Assembly (NCBI GenBank): GCA_035578155.1
Contig: JAPWDM010000001.1
Coordinates: 6,072,672 to 6,136,671, forward strand
Origin: Brachynemurus nebulosus
Lineage: Eukaryota; Arthropoda; Insecta; Neuroptera; Myrmeleontidae
Reading direction: 5' to 3'
DNA length: 64,000 nt
In this document: piece after piece, positions 1 through 12,110 of the stretch
How positions within the stretch are numbered: the stretch's first letter is position 1
How the letters are laid out: each line of letters starts with the position of its first letter
The notes under the pieces: generated by a model
Told to the model about the DNA's origin: nothing
The model's database searches: none
What the model saw: only the letters and a program-made list of their open reading frames with translations
Translations under genes and position numbers: made by a program

Positions 1-187
1 TGATTTATCGGTATTTTCGAAAACCACCTATTTATGCACGCTTGTCTGATTATATGTTTTATTAGATAAGTTATAAATTTTACAATTTCATAAAGGCTTC
101 CTTTAAAAATTAATGTTGAACGGTTAAAATTGTCCCGGAATTTGTTTACATAATCTTATTCTACATATTATACTTTTGTATTTATAG
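1..187. other. AT-rich spacer, no gene seen
   Basis: Short AT-rich stretch before the first recognisable transposon end. No coding pattern, RNA or repeat structure is visible. Confidence 0.5.
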
Positions 188-189
188 TA

Positions 190-1595
190 GGGGAGAGGTG
201 TGTCAGTAGTACCAAAAAATATACAGGTTAGTAACTTTGTATTCATTAATCACAAAAAATAAAATTTTTAGTACAAGGTATGGACATTTTTTAGGTTTTA
301 AATGACCCTTTCAAAAATATTCTGTGTTGGCCTATAATTAAAATATCTACACTTTTGTGGACTAAAGTGTTATGTTACAATCGCTATCATCAGAGGATCA
401 GTTGTTACAGTGCTTAAATTCATTTGTAACACTCATTAATGAGTTTCATTCACATATTAATTAATATAATTAATTCAGCCTTTGTAATACTTCCTGACAT
501 ATTGGGTGAGTAAGGTACCTAACAAATATCACAGCCACTGGCAACATGACTGATTTTTTCTCCTATACAAAATCGGAGACAGTTCCTCCACTAGTTTATC
601 ATTTTCCTTTATACAACATGTTTTTATTCTAAAAATAGCGTAAATTACATTAGATATTGATCCAATATAAACGAATAACCATGGACATAGATAACGGATA
701 GAAAACTGAATTTGTTACAATTGTTCCACTTCTGTTTAATCTTGCAAAAAAGTTTGTAAAACATTAACTATGATTAAAAAAGCGAAACTACCTACTTGAT
801 AATGTTATTTAATTGCTTATGTTTCTACACGAAGAGAAAAATCATATAATTTTTGTAGATAAAATTTCAGAAAAATTACCATGCTCTCTTATAATGTGTG
901 CGCGATCGACGACCAAAGTAAAAAATATTTTACGATCATGTAAATATTTTTGTGCTAGCATGGTAAAATTTAATGTGCTAACACAACTTCTATCACACTC
1001 TTATGCATATATGTTATAGTTTAATTCTTGTTGTCGTACTCTTTCATTTACCCATCAGACCCGCAACCTTCTGTTGGTTGGACTGAGGAACAATATACGT
1101 ATTCAAACTTGCTTCGAAAAACTTCGAAGATGCCCGATCTTTTCCGACCTTCGATTCTTTATGATGCATACAAAAATGATTGGCAACAATATATCCTTTA
1201 AATTTTCTATGATTAATTATAATTTTTATATTTTTACCGTACAAAATTGAATATGTTCGCCTTTTACACGTCGATTGTAGTGCTGAGCACAGTAATTTTT
1301 CTATGAATTTTCTCTCTGTGTAATCAAATCACTTGTAATTGATGGGGTATTTATTGCAAAAATCAAAAAATTGTTAACACACTCAAAAAATCCGATTAGC
1401 TTACATAGACACATTTAGCATTGCTGACAGAAAACTGCTGAATTATTTTTACTGAAAATTTTATCGGTAAAGTAGAACTTCAGTAGACATCTTACGATAC
1501 GCAATACTTTTTAATTGGATTCATAGATAGATGTCTCGCAAATTTCAAAGTTACAATTGACCCACTGTTACTACTGACAGTGTCCAACTCTCTCC
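190..1595. mobile_element. TA-TSD DNA transposon, pogo-like family (non-autonomous)
   Basis: The left end reads GGGGAGAGGTGTGTCAGTAG and the right end, reverse-complemented, reads GGAGAGAGTTGGACACTGTC followed by AGTAGT. These are imperfect inverted repeats flanked by TA at 188-189 and 1596-1597, as expected for IS630/Tc1/mariner/pogo elements. Short frames inside have no family character. The ends resemble those at 3562-5009 and 8459, so I place it in the same broad family. It is probably a decayed deletion derivative, and no transposase domain is recognisable here. Confidence 0.6.
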
Positions 1596-1597
1596 TA

Positions 1598-2579
1598 TTA
1601 CTAGTTAGGATTGTTAGTGCAAAAAATGTCGATTAATACACGAATCATTAAGTGCCTTAACTAATTTGGAAAATTGCACAAATATTTTATCTGTCACTAA
1701 TAGTAATTTACCAAACTTATATCGCAATAGTATTTTCCGTGTTACGGGGGATTAGAAACTTTCTAAACATTCCAAAAATAATTGCATTTGTTTGTCTCCA
1801 AAATTGTTCCTTGTCACTTAAAAGATATCTCGCTACTAATTTTACGAAAGAAAATTTGAATTTTGTTATTCATTTTTCAAAATTAATTTTCCTGAAATTA
1901 AAATAATTAAGCAACACGCTTATACAAGAATATTATTTCATAAAAAAAATTATATTCTATACACGATTGTATCAAACAAATGCTGCTGCACACTTTACGA
2001 AAACAATAATTATTTATTCAAGATCGCGACGTGTCATTTTGAAATTTTAAGGAATTAGCAGAGTAATGCAATATTTTAACATTTTAGTGAGACGTAAAAA
2101 TGTTGAAAGCTTATTTTATACAACGAACGAGCGAGATGATATATTTATTCTCGTTGATGTTTTCTTTTCAGATTTATGGCAATGCTTTTCACTTTGTAAA
2201 TAAAATATTTTAATAAAACTTAAAGAACAAGTCGTCAAGTGCAAGTTGTACTTGCGCAAATATAGTGTCTCGTACAGTGTCTCGTTGTTTTTATGGATTG
2301 GATGTAAACCATAATTTTTGTCGTGAGATATTGTGAGTTTTTGAGCGTTAAGATATGCTGTAAATCATTGACTTTTAGTAAGTTTTCCTCCGACAGCCTA
2401 CTCGATGCTCTTCGGGAATGGTTTTTTCCCCACTTTCCAGTTTATCCCATGCTTGCATCATCAAGCAATTTCAATTTTTCGCATCGAATTTCAGAGAAAA
2501 TCGCCTGTGACAGACGAATGGACACCGACGTGATTCCATAAGTGTTTTCTGTTTTGCCAATTTTGGTACGAAATCCAGT
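1598..2579. other. Intergenic, AT-rich, nothing recognised
   Basis: No coding bias, inverted-repeat element or RNA could be supported. It contains only short AT-rich runs. Confidence 0.4.
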
Positions 2580-2935
2580 GCAAGAGTGTTCCGACTAGAT
2601 CGTGTGAGAAATCGTGTGAGGCAGAAGAGAGCGTGCTGAAAAGAATCGAAAAAAGAGCCTGAAATGGTTCGGACACATGTTGCGGATGGATCAAAGTCCG
2701 TGGTCAAAGCAACTCCATAGGTACCTACATGGGTCCAAACTAAAAGGCGAGAGCGTCCTAGAAAATCTTGGCAACGAGGCAATGGTGTCCGCAACAAATG
2801 AGAGACACCTAACTATCGACGACGCCCAGGACTGTCCACATTGGCGTTTGATGGGAGTGGCGAGGCGGGTGTTAGCCTGTAAGCCCTGTATAGGTATGTA
2901 TATAGACCTTGTATATGGTATGAAACACTAAAAAC
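2580..2935 (+). pseudogene. Non-LTR reverse transcriptase C-terminus, frameshifted relic
   Basis: Across two frames the + strand reads a pattern typical of the C-terminal tail of RTE/Jockey-like non-LTR reverse transcriptases. First comes WFGHMLRMDQSPWSKQL near 2662-2712, then RRERPRKSWQRG in another frame near 2745-2780, then LTIDDAQDCPHWRLMGVARR back in the first frame near 2810-2870. The conserved skeleton is 'WFGH-x-RM ... RGRPRKSW ... DAxDRxxWR'. Frameshifts and stops (for example a TGA just before the WFGH segment's upstream KRIEKRA) break it. The stretch is more GC-rich than its surroundings, consistent with recent coding ancestry. The palm (catalytic) domain is absent, so this is a short relic. 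The clade assignment is tentative. Confidence 0.6.
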
Positions 2936-3467
2936 GGCGAGGCAAGGGGCAAATCAAATTACGCACTAACAACAAATTCCGCTGAAACAAAAATATTGTT
3001 ACTGTGTGACAAAACCCCGTCTTCAAGCTTGTGTCATTTTCTACATGTCATAATAGAAATAAGCATGTTGACATTGTCATAGTTTTACTTCTGTTATAAT
3101 TAGTCAAATATTCGAGTTTTCAAAATTAATGGCGCTTACATTGTCAGATCTGAATATTTCTTAGAGCACCTCCGATTATGAATGTCTAGTACTTACAATT
3201 AGTATAGTTCTTCTGGAAAGATGATTGCGGGCAACTAAGTCTTGAGAACGAAGTTTAAACGTCAGTTTTATAAATCAAGTAGTTAGTTACTGGTTTCTGA
3301 CAAAGGAAATTTAATACGTGTTTTGGTCAATTTGCCACGTTTTCTTGTTACGTTAAAGACAAGACTCATTTTCACATTCCTCATTTAATATTTTTACCAC
3401 TTTATTTTACTCGAATTTAAATAATTTTATTACGAACTTCAAATAACTTGATAAAACTGGTTATCAA
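2936..3467. other. Intergenic, nothing recognised
   Basis: AT-rich sequence between the reverse-transcriptase relic and the piggyBac-type insertion. No frame or repeat could be supported. Confidence 0.4.
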
Positions 3468-3561
3468 TTAACCCATTTGTGACCACTGTCGACATTTGTC
3501 GACATTAACTTTGGGAATTTTCATTTTGGGCGCAGTCGGGCATTGACAGCCGAGGGTATTA

Positions 3562-5009
3562 GGGGAAGGCTCACTATAGTGGCCCAGGCAGGTAAAGTGG
3601 TCACCACTAGTTTGCAAATGAACTAATAGCTGTCATCTCTTGTTATATTTAGTTTAAATTATAGATTGACAGTTTACATAGTGTCACGGTGCATATCAAC
3701 TCGTTAGGTGTTACTTAGACAATTTTATTTAAAAAAAAAAGTCTTTCTTGTGCCCTCTGATCTAAGGTAAGTACTTACAAATATTGTATAAAATATATTG
3801 TATTATGAATACTTGGTTTTGTGAATATTCCCTGTGTCTGTTGTAGTTCTGAAGTAATTAATTTTATAATAAACAATTATGAATCATACGTTGGGGCGGA
3901 ACTTATTTCAGTTTTCCTATATTTTACTTAATTTCGGGTAATGTGGCCCACTATGTATAAAGGTATAGTGGCCCAGTGGATCTAGTGGTGGTACCAGAAT
4001 TGTGGCCGGAATCAATAGCAGAAGATGGCTGAGTACGATGTACGATATGCAAAAGATGTGTCTATGAAGTCTGCTCTGGTTGCAATGAGGAAGATGGCGA
4101 TTTTACTTGTGAGTTTTGTTTTAAAAATAAATAATTACCATCTGAGTACTTTGGACAATTAAAAATTTTGTTTATGATTGCTAACTAGTAGCAAATTGTA
4201 ATATTTTTGATTAAAAATTGTAATTTCATCTAAAAATTAAAAAGTCAGTTTTAATGTATGTTAACTTTTAATATTAATAATACTATGCCACTTTACCTAC
4301 CCAAGGTGGGTAATGTGGTCATTTTGTCACTTACCAAATAATTGATTATTTTTTTGTTACTGTGAATATGTAAACCGTATGTATATTATAAAATATAGTA
4401 TATTATTCAACGAGCTAGTAATGATAGCTATTACTCACGAAGATGAAATTGCGACACGAGCCGAGCTTGTGAGGCGAGTGTCGTAATGCATCTGAGTGAG
4501 TAATAGCCATTGCAAGCGAGTAGAATACGATATTTTTTCTACGACTTTTTTCCTTTTTGATTTAAATAAAATTGAATATAAATTTTAAATCAAATTTTTA
4601 ATCTATTTCTAATTTCATTAAAAGTTTGTATAATATTATGTATAAAACGATCAAAACAAAACATAAACTACTTTATTTACTTGAACGTTACTAGGCAATA
4701 TATATTAAATTAAAACTTGATACATACATATATACACAAAACAAAAGCAAACCCATGGAATAATGATTAATACTGTGATTTCATTGGTCAAGAGGGTATT
4801 GAGTAATGAACATTCCTCCACACCTTTGAATAATGCCTAACTTTCTCAACAATTAACGGATATATAATGAGTGTGTTCTTCAACAGGAGTAGAAAAAAGA
4901 CTTTATTAAATTTGCAATTGTATTATATCAAGAAATATCAATTAATTAAAACCGTTTAGAAAATATATCAATTCAAACCTTAGGGTGGCCACATTGCCCC
5001 ACCTTCCCC
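3562..5009. mobile_element. Nested TA-TSD pogo-like transposon
   Basis: The ends are GGGGAAGGCTCACTATAGTG on the left and, reverse-complemented, GGGGAAGGTGGGGCAATGTG on the right, flanked by TA at 3560-3561 and 5010-5011. It lies inside the piggyBac-like element. It carries a degenerate cysteine-rich C-terminal coding relic at 4000-4134. A strong hairpin-forming stretch at about 4429-4510 (TATTACTCACGAAGATG against CATCTGAGTGAGTAAT) may be a further small nested insertion. Confidence 0.65.
4000..4134 (+). pseudogene. PHD-like zinc-finger C-terminus of a pogo-like transposase
   Basis: The frame reads LWPESIAEDG, stop, VRCTICKRCVYEVCSGC, NEEDGDFTCEFCFKNK, stop (TAA at 4132-4134). The C-x2-C ... 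C-x2-C ... C-x2-C spacing with a flanking WxxC position resembles the small PHD-like finger at the C-terminus of many insect DDE_1 (pogo/Tigger-like) transposases. The TGA at 4030-4032 sits where that motif usually has Trp, so TGG to TGA is a likely nonsense mutation. The usual His of the finger is Tyr here. No catalytic DDD core remains. The same finger type occurs in the element at 43048-44031, which ties the two together. Confidence 0.5.
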
Positions 5010-5464
5010 TATTTTGTATCACGTTGGTGGTTACTACACCACTATTCCGTTTGCCGTCATTTCTTTCAAATGATGGAACTGTATTTATTGTAGTATTTTG
5101 GTATTTATGAAATTTTTACTTTTTGTAAATAATTGTTAGTTTTTCATAATTACATGGCTAATACACTTTTCAATTTGTCCACTTTTTTGCTCCCTTTTGT
5201 CCATAGCAACATATTTTTTTGTTAATATTAATTTAAAAAATTATATTTTTTTGTGCATTTACAAACCAGTTGACACTCACTATCGATCTTTTTGACATTT
5301 ACGTACCCACTGTCGACATTTGTTTACGTATACTATAATTTTTATAAATATAAGTAAAAAAATTTTAAAAACAAAAAAAACTTCTTATTTACACCCAAAA
5401 TAACAAAATACTAAGAGCGAAACGAAATTTGAAAAAAAAATTAATTTGGGCATAAACGGGTTAA

Positions 5465-6179
5465 ATATTTGTATCATTAGAAATAAATAGATACGATAAA
5501 ATATATTTTTCTGTTTGTTGAATGAATATGGTTAAAAGTGCATATGTATACGCATTTGAATGAATGTTACATTATTAATTACAGATCATAGAAAATATTT
5601 CTATAATACGAGAAAATCATAGAATTGTTTATCGTCCATTTACGGAGGTAGAGGTACATATATAGAGATACTGGTTCTCTAAACGCCACATCTATATATG
5701 TAAGAACGCCACTGGTAAGAACCACAAACCACATATTATTATATAATATGAGTAGGGAATAAATAAGTAGGTACAGTAACATTCAGCATGTCATCAGCCT
5801 ATTGAATTTAATTTAAATTTCCTATAAATCACATAGCTGTAATACGTACCGCTTTATCATTATTTTTAGTGGCATTTAAAATAATATACTTAATCGAAAA
5901 TTTTTGTCAAACGCATCTTCTTTAATGTTTTGGCTCCCAAGAGTATTTCTCCATAATCATGATTCACAACAATGTATGTGCTTATGTGTGCGCACATCGT
6001 TTATAAAGTTAGGGCACAAAGATAATGCACTTGCGCAAGTTATATTCAAATTCAAAAAGAACTTCCGTCTATACAACATTACTGCATGTTGTCGACTTCT
6101 TGAAACTATCAACTAACATCGTATGGGACTCTAATCAGTCAAGTTCAGCTGTTTTTTCCAACAAGTATAGCTAAAGCTT
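5465..6179. other. Intergenic, nothing recognised
   Basis: AT-rich spacer between two transposons. The short open frames have no family features. Confidence 0.4.
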
Positions 6180-6187
6180 GTCATAGT

Positions 6188-7370
6188 CAGTGTTGGGCAA
6201 GATATCGAATTTTATTATCTAGATAACAGATAATAGATAACATAATTTAAAATATCTAGGTAAAGATTACAGATAATTTAACCATTATCTAGATAAAATT
6301 TCAGATAACAGATAAGATAATATTTACAGAAATAATGCACTAGGTCAGTGTTTTTCAACCGCCGATCAGTAGACTGTGTGCTGGTCTGCGAAAGTACCTC
6401 GCCGGTTTCCAGAAAGATATATTAATTACAATAAAATATAAATTATAAAAATGTTAAAGAAAGGTTATATTTTATATTTTACCCAATTAAATGTTATTCC
6501 AACTAATGGCCGAAATGATTCATAAACTATAAGAATTCCATTTAAAATACGAGAATTGCCTTTAAACAATTCTGTCTGAAAATGTGTCGATATTTATCTG
6601 AATTACATGGTCGAACACGTGGTCGGAAAACGACATTTTATATTACACAACCTACGATTATTCTAATTAATGCCGAAAATGATTCCAGGCTACAAAATTC
6701 GATCTAAAATTAAAGAATTGCTTTTAAGCAATTGGCTAATGCTTAAGAAAGTGTGTTTACTTATCTGAATTATATCGTAGATCAAGTGTTTGGAATGCGA
6801 CATTTCATATTACACGACTAAATATGATTCCAACTAGTGGTTGAAATGATAAGGCCCGATGAGAGGGTGGGATAGCCTGGGTTGCAGCCCCGAGGGCCGG
6901 GCTGAAAGACTGGGCCCGTATTTGTCGACCAGAGCCCGAAAAAAATTAAAAAGAGCTTTTCTTTGTTCGTCACTTTTTTCCTGGAGGGAAAAATTTAAAG
7001 ATGGATTTATTCCCGGGGCCCGCCATTTCTTTCTATACGACTCTGGAAATGATTCCAGGCTACAATAATTCTGTTTAAAATTAAATAACTGCTTTTAAAC
7101 ATTTTTGTAATTTTTAAGAAAGTATCAAAAGTTATCTGAATTACATGGTCGATCAAGTGAATATAGGGAAATAGCGAATTTAGCTTCAAAATTCAAATTT
7201 CTTTTTTTCAGAAAAAATGTAGATGTATTGTTATTATCTTATCTTTTTCTTACGCTTAATAAAACGATAAGATAAAAGATAACTTCTTTTAAAAATATCT
7301 AAATAAAAGATAACAGATAACGAAAACGTTATCTAGATAAAATTTCAGATAACATTATCAGACAACACTG
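6188..7370. mobile_element. hAT-type element with 8-bp TSD, composite interior
   Basis: The left end is CAGTGTTGGGCAAG and the right end closes with GACAACACTG. The flanks GTCATAGT at 6180-6187 and GTCATAGT at 7371-7378 form an exact 8-bp TSD, diagnostic of hAT. Subterminal GATAACAGATAA-type repeats occur at both ends (6215-6320 and 7270-7350). The interior carries another hAT-type end at 6350 and tandemly repeated about 160-bp segments. No transposase is encoded. Confidence 0.8.
6350..7150. mobile_element. hAT-family sequence nested in the previous element, right end unclear
   Basis: It starts CAGTGTTTTTCAACCGCCGA and continues with sequence closely related, in opposite orientation, to the element ending at 27165 (shared CCAGTCCACGGATCGGTGG-type end and AGAAAGATAT). 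Internal units of roughly 160 bp, each with a GAATTACATGGTCGA-type core, repeat near 6600, 6770 and 7140 and also occur at 26690-27000. The right boundary and TSD could not be found. A GC-rich stretch at 6845-7025 is probably a separate small insertion. Confidence 0.45.
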
Positions 7371-7378
7371 GTCATAGT

Positions 7379-8455
7379 AAATAAGATGCTCTTTAATTTT
7401 TTTCATGTATTAAGAATAAAAATAAAATGCCTGCGACTTTTGTCAAATATTTGCTACAAATTTGAATACGAAAGGAAATCTTTTTATCAAAAAATAGTAC
7501 CACAGAAGCTAATTACACGTGTTGTAACGTAAGCTTTCGAAAAACAGGTGTTCATTTAACTAATGTGAATTGTAGCTCTCGTAAAATCAGATTTCAAAAT
7601 TTGTCAATTTTAGGTAAGTACCTATAAATAATATTTTGTTGAAGGTTATGGTAATAAAATCATTAAAAAGGCGAAAATTAACTAAATAACGACTACACGA
7701 AATTTAGGCTTCGATTTTATTCTGTATTTTCGCTCTTTGAGATGTTATAACATATAATTAGAATAAAAAAAATTATGTTTAATAGATTTAAGCATTATTT
7801 CATGGTATCCTCCGGATTCCATTTTGTAAAATAAAAACAATTTTTCCTTTGTCGGTAAAAGACTTTTTTTTCTTTTTCTTAAAAAAAGAAAAAAACTATT
7901 TTTTATTTATAGGTAGATATAGTATGAAGTTTCCAATAAATTCAATTTAAACAAAATCAAGTTTGATCTAAGAGTTACCGTCCAAACCAATTTGAAAATC
8001 GTAATTTCGTAGAGAACACGTTGATATTTGTTTATTCCCGTTTTGACGGGAATTTATTGTCATCATTTCTGCCTCCAAGTTTTTAGTTCTTCTGTTTTTA
8101 AAAGTATCATCCTATGTAATTTGTTGTAGTGTGTAGTCTTATTTTTAACCAGTTACTTGAACAGTAGTGTACCTGAACCAGAAAATAAAAGTTACAAATA
8201 TGAATATACATATAAAATATAATATTATTTTCATAATCGCTCGTTTGAGATGTACTTACATAAACGTATGTAGACAAACATGCAGGTTTATTTATTTCAA
8301 TAAAATTATAGGAAGCATTCAATATATTAACCACAACAAGCAATCGTAGGAACAAAATGGAGTATCAACTTGAAGGAATAAGATTCGTTCTACATATGTA
8401 CTTGCATACATACGATAATAATATGTATTATGTATGATACATAAGTATTTGTATA
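7379..8455. other. Intergenic, nothing recognised
   Basis: AT-rich, with an A/T-run hairpin near 7865-7905. No gene or bounded repeat is supported. Confidence 0.4.
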
Positions 8456-8458
8456 CAT

Positions 8459-8640
8459 AGGGGAAAAGTGTGCCAATAGTGACAAAAAGTGGGCAATGTC
8501 AAAAATTTTACGGACGCTGAGTCTGCTGTGCTGCAAATTAAAATTGGAATCAGTTGATAGAGCTTTAGTAGTCTTACAAGAGTGCCAGTGAGACGAAAAC
8601 TCTCCGAGTTCAAAAATTACAGGCGTCAAATATCATTTTT
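8459..8640. mobile_element. Solo left end of a TAGGGG-type element
   Basis: TAGGGGAAAAGTGTGCCAAT at 8459 matches the ends of the TA-TSD family seen at 190 and 3562. No matching right end was found downstream, so it is probably truncated. Confidence 0.35.
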
Positions 8641-8776
8641 CATATTAAACGGAAGTTTTGTAGTTAGGGAGTGGGTCCTGCGCAGTGATGAGGGCGAGAA
8701 CACAGTACTAGGCAACATACATGCGCACAGATAGAAGCTGTCAGTCAAAGTCACTCGCTCACAACGCACCTCAGAG

Positions 8777-8878
8777 TAGAATAGGAAAACTATCGATAGT
8801 CTGCGGTATCGATAATTCTTCGACGGTAAAAAATCATCGATAGTTTCGACAGTGCTATCCGATAGTTTTCCTTTTCTA
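8777..8878. mobile_element. Short foldback (about 100 bp) with CGATAG motifs
   Basis: The left end TAGAATAGGAAAACTATCG and the right end CGATAGTTTTCCTTTTCTA form imperfect inverted repeats. The interior repeats ATCGATAG several times. A small MITE-like element; the superfamily cannot be assigned. Confidence 0.5.
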
Positions 8879-8965
8879 CCGTAGAGCAGAACAGTGAGTC
8901 AAAATTACAAATGCATTTGTTTTGTTTGGAACCGCCTTCTCTATTCAAAAACCATTTGAATGTTT

Positions 8966-9190
8966 AAATAAAACATATTTTAAAAAACCGACTTCGAAAA
9001 GTACAAAATAATGTATTAGCCCGTATTTTGAAGTCAGGCGTAGTATCGTGTAAAAAATGCGATCGAATCTACTTGTAAAATCAATAAATTCTCGTGGATC
9101 TACATTTTTTGTAATACTACGTCTGACTTCAAAATACGTGCTAATACATTTTTTTTTTTTGAAGTCGGTTTTTTAAAATATGTTTTATTT
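8966..9190. mobile_element. Foldback MITE with CCGACTTC ends
   Basis: Near-perfect inverted arms: AAATAAAACATATTTTAAAA then AACCGACTTC on the left, mirrored by GAAGTCGGTTTTTTAAAATA then TGTTTTATTT on the right. The arms extend about 80 bp (shared GTATTTTGAAGTCAGGCGTAG-like tract). A partial relative follows at 9459-9535. Confidence 0.65.
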
Positions 9191-9458
9191 AATATCTTTT
9201 AGTGTGAAATAAATTTCATACCTTTTACCATTGCAATATTTAATTCTTTTAAATTTAAAAAATGTTACTATAGTTTTTAAAGTTAATAATTTTGTACATA
9301 CAAATTTTAAAATTGCCATAATTATTCATATTATTGAAGATGGTTAAAAAATTACTCAACTAATGTTAATAAAATTTTTATAGAACCACCTGGAGAGCTT
9401 TAGCTACTAACCAAGAATGACGTAAATTGGCCCAGAAATGTGGGAGAAATCGGTGTAC

Positions 9459-9535
9459 ATACATAAAAAAAAAAAAAAAAAAAAACATATGGGTTGAATT
9501 GAGAACCTCCTCTTTTTTGAAGTCGGTTAAAAAAT
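9459..9535 (-). repeat. Fragment of a CCGACTTC-type repeat with poly(A) tract
   Basis: A run of about 20 A at 9467-9485 is followed by GAACCTCCTCTTTTTTGAAG and TCGGTTAAAAA. On the minus strand this reads AACCGACTTCAAAAAAGAGG, a motif I recognise as common in insect, notably lepidopteran, repeats. It is weak evidence on taxonomy. Confidence 0.4.
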
Positions 9536-11018
9536 CATAGGAATTAATAAGTTTACCACTGCCGGCCGGGGGCCCTTAAGCCGCCGTCCCCCGCGCCGCA
9601 GCCCCTGCTGGCCCGTTATCGCCGACACTGCATCAGACTTACTTTGCTTTTTCATAAGGAAAGCTAATCTTGTTTTTGGCAAACAAGTAGGTACTTTTGT
9701 GTATTGTATATACCTATAAACTCGATGGTTACAAAAAATGTTTTATTATGAAAACGATTAAAATACCCAAATTCGTAATCGTATATTATATTTATAGTCA
9801 AAATTCAACTCAAAATTATAGACTCCTCGTTAACTTAATAGTAACATTAAGAGAAACATAAAAGAATACTTCTTGCTACTGGTAACATTTAAGTCAAGAA
9901 TACTCTTTGTTAAGACGAAGTTTGTGAAAAAGATAAAAAACGCACAATAAGAGTTATAACCGATCCCTCGGTTACAAATGACACTCTCTCCCCTACATGT
10001 GACAACTGCCATGTATATATTTAGATATCTATATACATACATACACTTTATAAGTGCAATTCTGCCCTATAATATCGAAGATAGAAGAAAAATGGTAATA
10101 GTTGTATGATGGCAAAAAGTTGCCCCGGATATTGAACATTGATTGTATAGCATTCGTGTATACCTACATGCTTGGCTGTTGTTCTTGGCTGTTGGTCTCT
10201 TTTCTCTTTGTCCATTCACGTCTTTGATATGCTAGCCTAGCTAACTCGATCCACGCTCGTTCATGTATTGTGTTCATGTATTGACGTACGGCCTCAATAA
10301 TGGATGAATGAATGAATAATTGTCTTTAGATAGCCAAGAGAATACAACCAGAACGGTAGATATGGATGGATATTTACGTGGATATTTACGAGAATTTTAT
10401 TTATACAACGGTCAAGAAAATTCAAAACGTACAATGAAATAAATTCTTGTAACAATAGCCAACAATCTCGTTTTCATATTGTTTGTTGTAATTTCATGTT
10501 CATATGAGATTGCGAGAAGAGGTAGCGCAAAGAGTGGGCGAAGTAGGTGACCGTCTATAGCTTCGCATCTTTGGGAGCTTCGTGACGGGGAGCTTTGTTA
10601 TGTTTTTGAGTATAGTTTTTTTTTGCTCGCCACCTAATTTTCAGGGAGTTTTTTTTGCAAAATCATGGGACGAGGGCTCTCGCGAAAGTGATTAAGGCTT
10701 TTTTTACTCGCTACCTACTTTGTAAGGGAGAAATTTCAAAAAGAAAATTAAGAAGGCGCCGCAAATATTATTTTGCACACTCTCTATTCCAGTCTTGTGT
10801 CGCCTCTGGTTGCAAGGTTCCTTTTTGAATTGTTTTTTAAAGTTTACAGTTATGAAAGAGTGACCCAAAATTTTACCTCTTTTGAGGACCTCATAAGTTC
10901 GATTCAAAAGTGATCTAAATATCACACTGTATCGTTAAATTACATAAAAGTATTAGCAAATACAGTTAGGAAATGGGCAGGAGTACATTTCCATCTCAGC
11001 GGGTTAATTTTATTCTTT
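9536..11018. other. Intergenic, nothing coding recognised
   Basis: Contains an isolated GC-rich patch at 9560-9632 (CCGGCCGGGGGCCC core), which may be one end of a further DNA transposon. Otherwise AT-rich with no supportable feature. Confidence 0.4.
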
Positions 11019-11019
11019 A

Positions 11020-11442
11020 GGCCTGGTTTAGACTACGACACAAGTTGCGATACAAATGTCAAACATAAATTTCTTTACTGTTCACGCTTTAACAGATTTT
11101 TTGTGTCTGGATAGTGTCTGTACATAAACGTATGGAATTTGCCTCCGAGTTTTTCACACACAAAAAAATGTCAAGAACGAAACAGCTAGTGCTCGGTCAC
11201 AATGAATCCAATCTCTCTTCTGTGAGTGTGTAGAAAAGTATCGAACTTGTTTGAAAACTTATTAGCCACAAGAGACACTTGGACACAACGTGTTCACACA
11301 GCCACCAATTCGACACTAATTATGGTGTCCGAAATAAATGTCGCAATTAAGGACACTCGTATGCACACATAGACACTCGGTGTATGGTGTACATTTTAGA
11401 CATCGAGTGTACGGTGTATAATGTCGTAGTCTAAACACACCC
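11020..11442. mobile_element. Inverted-repeat MITE with GTTTAGACTACGACA ends
   Basis: The left end reads GGCCTGGTTTAGACTACGAC and the right end, reverse-complemented, reads GGTGTGTTTAGACTACGACA. The interior repeats short GACACT/GTGTCC motifs. The flanks are TTA on the left and CTA on the right, compatible with a decayed 3-bp PIF/Harbinger TSD. It abuts the element at 11446. Confidence 0.55.
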
Positions 11443-11445
11443 TAA

Positions 11446-12110
11446 CGCTCCTTTCACATTATACGGTTTTTGCCGTACGGCAAAAAACCGTACGGTCGCA
11501 TTTTTTTAGTGGAGTGAAGAAGAGCATTGGACCTTTCACATTACACGGTCACGGCAAAATGCCGTTGCCGTGCCGTGTAGCAGCCGTCTCTTGCCACTGG
11601 GCTTCACGGTTGCCGTACAACGTTTTTAGCTCAGTAGTGTATGTAATTAAATTGATTCTTTCACATTAGACGGTTTTTTTTAGCGTACGGCATTAACAAT
11701 ATTTTGTTGAATTTCATGTTAATTATTAATTTTATTTGCGAAATGGATGAAACTAATGTTGAATGTGATAACCAGTATTTTAATAGATTGTATGTAATTT
11801 CGAGATTGTGTGTTTTGATGTTAAGTTCGCCAAAAAATTAATCAAAAGAGTCTGTAAACATCCGCAAATAGTTGAAAAACTTATTTTCGTCGTTTTTTAG
11901 GTCTTCAGGGAATGTGATAATAAATTAATCCTACTTTCTATTTCCTCTGATTTATAGAATTAACTTTAATCACATTTGATGTTGCTAATCAAATGAAGAT
12001 ATTCAATTTACAACGGCAAAAAACCGTACAATGTGAAAGCAACAATATCACGGCAAAAAGTCGTACGGTTTTTTACCGTACGGCGAAAACCGTACAATGT
12101 GAAAGGAGCG
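11446..12110. mobile_element. PIF/Harbinger-like MITE
   Basis: The left end CGCTCCTTTCACATTATACG is mirrored by a right end that reverse-complements to CGCTCCTTTCACATTGTACG. The flanks are TAA (11443-11445) and TGA (12111-12113), a 3-bp TSD with one change. Multiple subterminal GCCGTACGGC-type palindromes lie near both ends. CTCCTTTCACA-type ends with 3-bp TSDs are typical of PIF/Harbinger MITEs. Non-coding. Confidence 0.65.

Larger units (their letters stand above)
3472..5460. mobile_element. piggyBac-like element (TTAA TSD) hosting a nested transposon
   Basis: TTAA occurs at 3468-3471 and 5461-5464. Immediately inside, the ends read CCCATTTGTGACC and, reverse-complemented, CCCGTTTATGCCC. 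TTAA duplications with CCC-starting ends are the hallmark of piggyBac. Subterminal GTCGACATTTG-type motifs recur near both ends (about 3488-3504 and 5316-5325), which supports one element. It has no transposase frame and is interrupted by the TA-flanked element at 3562-5009, which must be the younger insertion. Non-autonomous. Confidence 0.65.

Noticed and set aside
9560..9632. GC-rich patch as a CpG-island promoter
   Set aside because: Only about 70 bp, no gene downstream, and it resembles a GC-rich transposon end more than a promoter; it could not be resolved further.
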